Shown in pieces: positions 20,756 through 21,454 of a stretch of DNA of 21,454 nt. The stretch's first letter is position 1, and each line of letters starts with the position of its first letter. The translations under genes and the position numbers were made by a program. Source of the stretch: Verrucomicrobiota bacterium (GTDB lineage: Bacteria > Verrucomicrobiota > Verrucomicrobiia > Limisphaerales > UBA1096); NCBI GenBank assembly GCA_003972865.1, contig QOAX01000250.1, positions 1-21,454 on the forward strand, written 5' to 3'. Below the pieces are notes generated by a model that was not told the origin of the DNA, searched no databases, and saw only the letters and a list, made by a program, of their open reading frames with translations.

Positions 20756-21454
20756 ATGGCGTTGCCGGTCATCACCGTGGAGCAGATGCGTCGCTGGGAG
20801 GCGGCGACATGGGAGTCCGGCAAGACCGAGGAGGAGGTCATCGCCCAGGTCGGCGAGGTCGTGGCGAACCGTGCAATGGAGCTGACCCGGCCCGGCGACG
20901 CCATCCTGCTGCTCGCCGGCAAGGGCCACAACGGCGACGATGTGCGCGCCATGGGCGGGCATCTGCCGGGGCGCGAAGTGAACCTGCTCAGCGTGACCGA
21001 CCCGGCCAAGACACGCCAAAAACTTCCGCTTGATCTCGATCCCGCCCCGGCGCTCGTTGTCGATGGGCTGTTTGGCATCGGGCTCAACCGGCCGCTCGAC
21101 GCGGACTGGATGCAGGTGATCGCGCAGGTCAACGCCAAGCGGCTACGCGTGCTCTCTGTGGATACGCCTTCCGGCATCGACGCCGCCACCGGCGAGGTGC
21201 AGGGCGCGGCGATTCGCGCCACCGAAACGCTGACGCTCGGCGCTACCAAGCTTGGCCTGCTCAAGCCAAGCGCCTCGGAATTCGTCGGTCGATTGCGGGT
21301 GGCGCGGGACATCGGCCTGGCGCCGTGCCGCGAAACGAGTGACCTGCTGCTTGGCCAGGCGGAGGAATTTGGCGGCTTCCCGCCAGCCCGGCCGGCTGGC
21401 GGACACAAGGGCACGTTTGGCCACCTCGGCATCATGGCCGGCAGCATCGGCTAC
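20756..21454 (+). CDS. nnr: Bifunctional NAD(P)H-hydrate epimerase/dehydratase, 3' truncated
   Basis: 233 residues are visible; the frame is still open at the window end. It repairs hydrated NAD(P)H: the N-terminal YjeF_N domain epimerises the hydrate and the C-terminal kinase-like domain dehydrates it. YjeF_N is shown by ITVEQMRRWEAAT, LLLAGKGHNGDDVRAMGGHL, VVDGLFGIGLNRPL and LSVDTPSGIDAATGEVQGAA, then ETLTLGATKLGLLKPSA. Residues 218-233 (GHKGTFGHLGIMAGSIGY) match the start of the dehydratase domain, so the gene is a fusion. The usual GxGNNGGDG is here GKGHNGDDV: the Asp is kept but two other positions differ. ATG 20756 has no Shine-Dalgarno and may be near-leaderless. Confidence 0.9.
   Translation, partial: MALPVITVEQMRRWEAATWESGKTEEEVIAQVGEVVANRAMELTRPGDAILLLAGKGHNGDDVRAMGGHLPGREVNLLSVTDPAKTRQKLPLDLDPAPALVVDGLFGIGLNRPLDADWMQVIAQVNAKRLRVLSVDTPSGIDAATGEVQGAAIRATETLTLGATKLGLLKPSASEFVGRLRVARDIGLAPCRETSDLLLGQAEEFGGFPPARPAGGHKGTFGHLGIMAGSIGY

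Overview
The window reads as about 21.5 kb of a GC-rich bacterial chromosome, most probably a verrucomicrobial lineage of the Pedosphaerales/Limisphaerales type. That placement is inferred from gene content: secreted giants with lamin-tail, CotH and Ca-binding modules and a shared C-terminal beta domain, a twin-arginine DUF1501 protein, a DUF6941 protein, and a rhomboid protease with an RxxLDK-type tail. No rRNA or other decisive marker is present.

Layout. (1) 1-803: the C-terminal end of a secreted modular protein, then a DUF6941 gene. (2) 881-10166: a same-strand run with a 2322-residue exoprotein (CotH kinase plus eight lamin-tail units), a sodium:solute symporter starting 3 bases later, and a small Pro-rich membrane protein overlapping the symporter end. 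(3) 10221-11769: a small protein of unknown function, a lipoprotein on the minus strand, and cutC diverging from it. (4) Minus strand 11788-16443, transcribed in the order pyrC, DUF1611 (DgcN-like), PLP aminotransferase, rhomboid protease; the first three are tightly coupled. (5) 16507-16580: tRNA-Gly(UCC) with a visible promoter. (6) 16709-19236: SGNH hydrolase, a YwaF-like membrane protein and an alpha/beta hydrolase, the last two coupled by an ATGA overlap. (7) A convergent DUF1501 gene, then a divergent bifunctional NAD(P)HX repair gene (nnr) that runs off the window.

The most striking signal is not a gene. The palindrome CTTGGCCAAG, often extended to CGCTTGGCCAAGCG, occurs exactly 14 times where about 0.02-0.03 would be expected by chance, and the core TTGGCCAA occurs 19 times. 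Copies lie in coding sequence in all three reading frames, and are clearly enriched in the roughly 0.7 kb of non-coding DNA. Variants such as CCTGGCCAGG keep the palindrome through paired changes. The pattern resembles the HIP1 palindrome of cyanobacteria or the DNA uptake sequences of Neisseria and Pasteurellaceae, but with a different core. I do not know of a description of it.

No CRISPR array, transposase, phage gene or defence system was seen. Almost all bases are coding and no gene-free stretch exceeds 130 bases.
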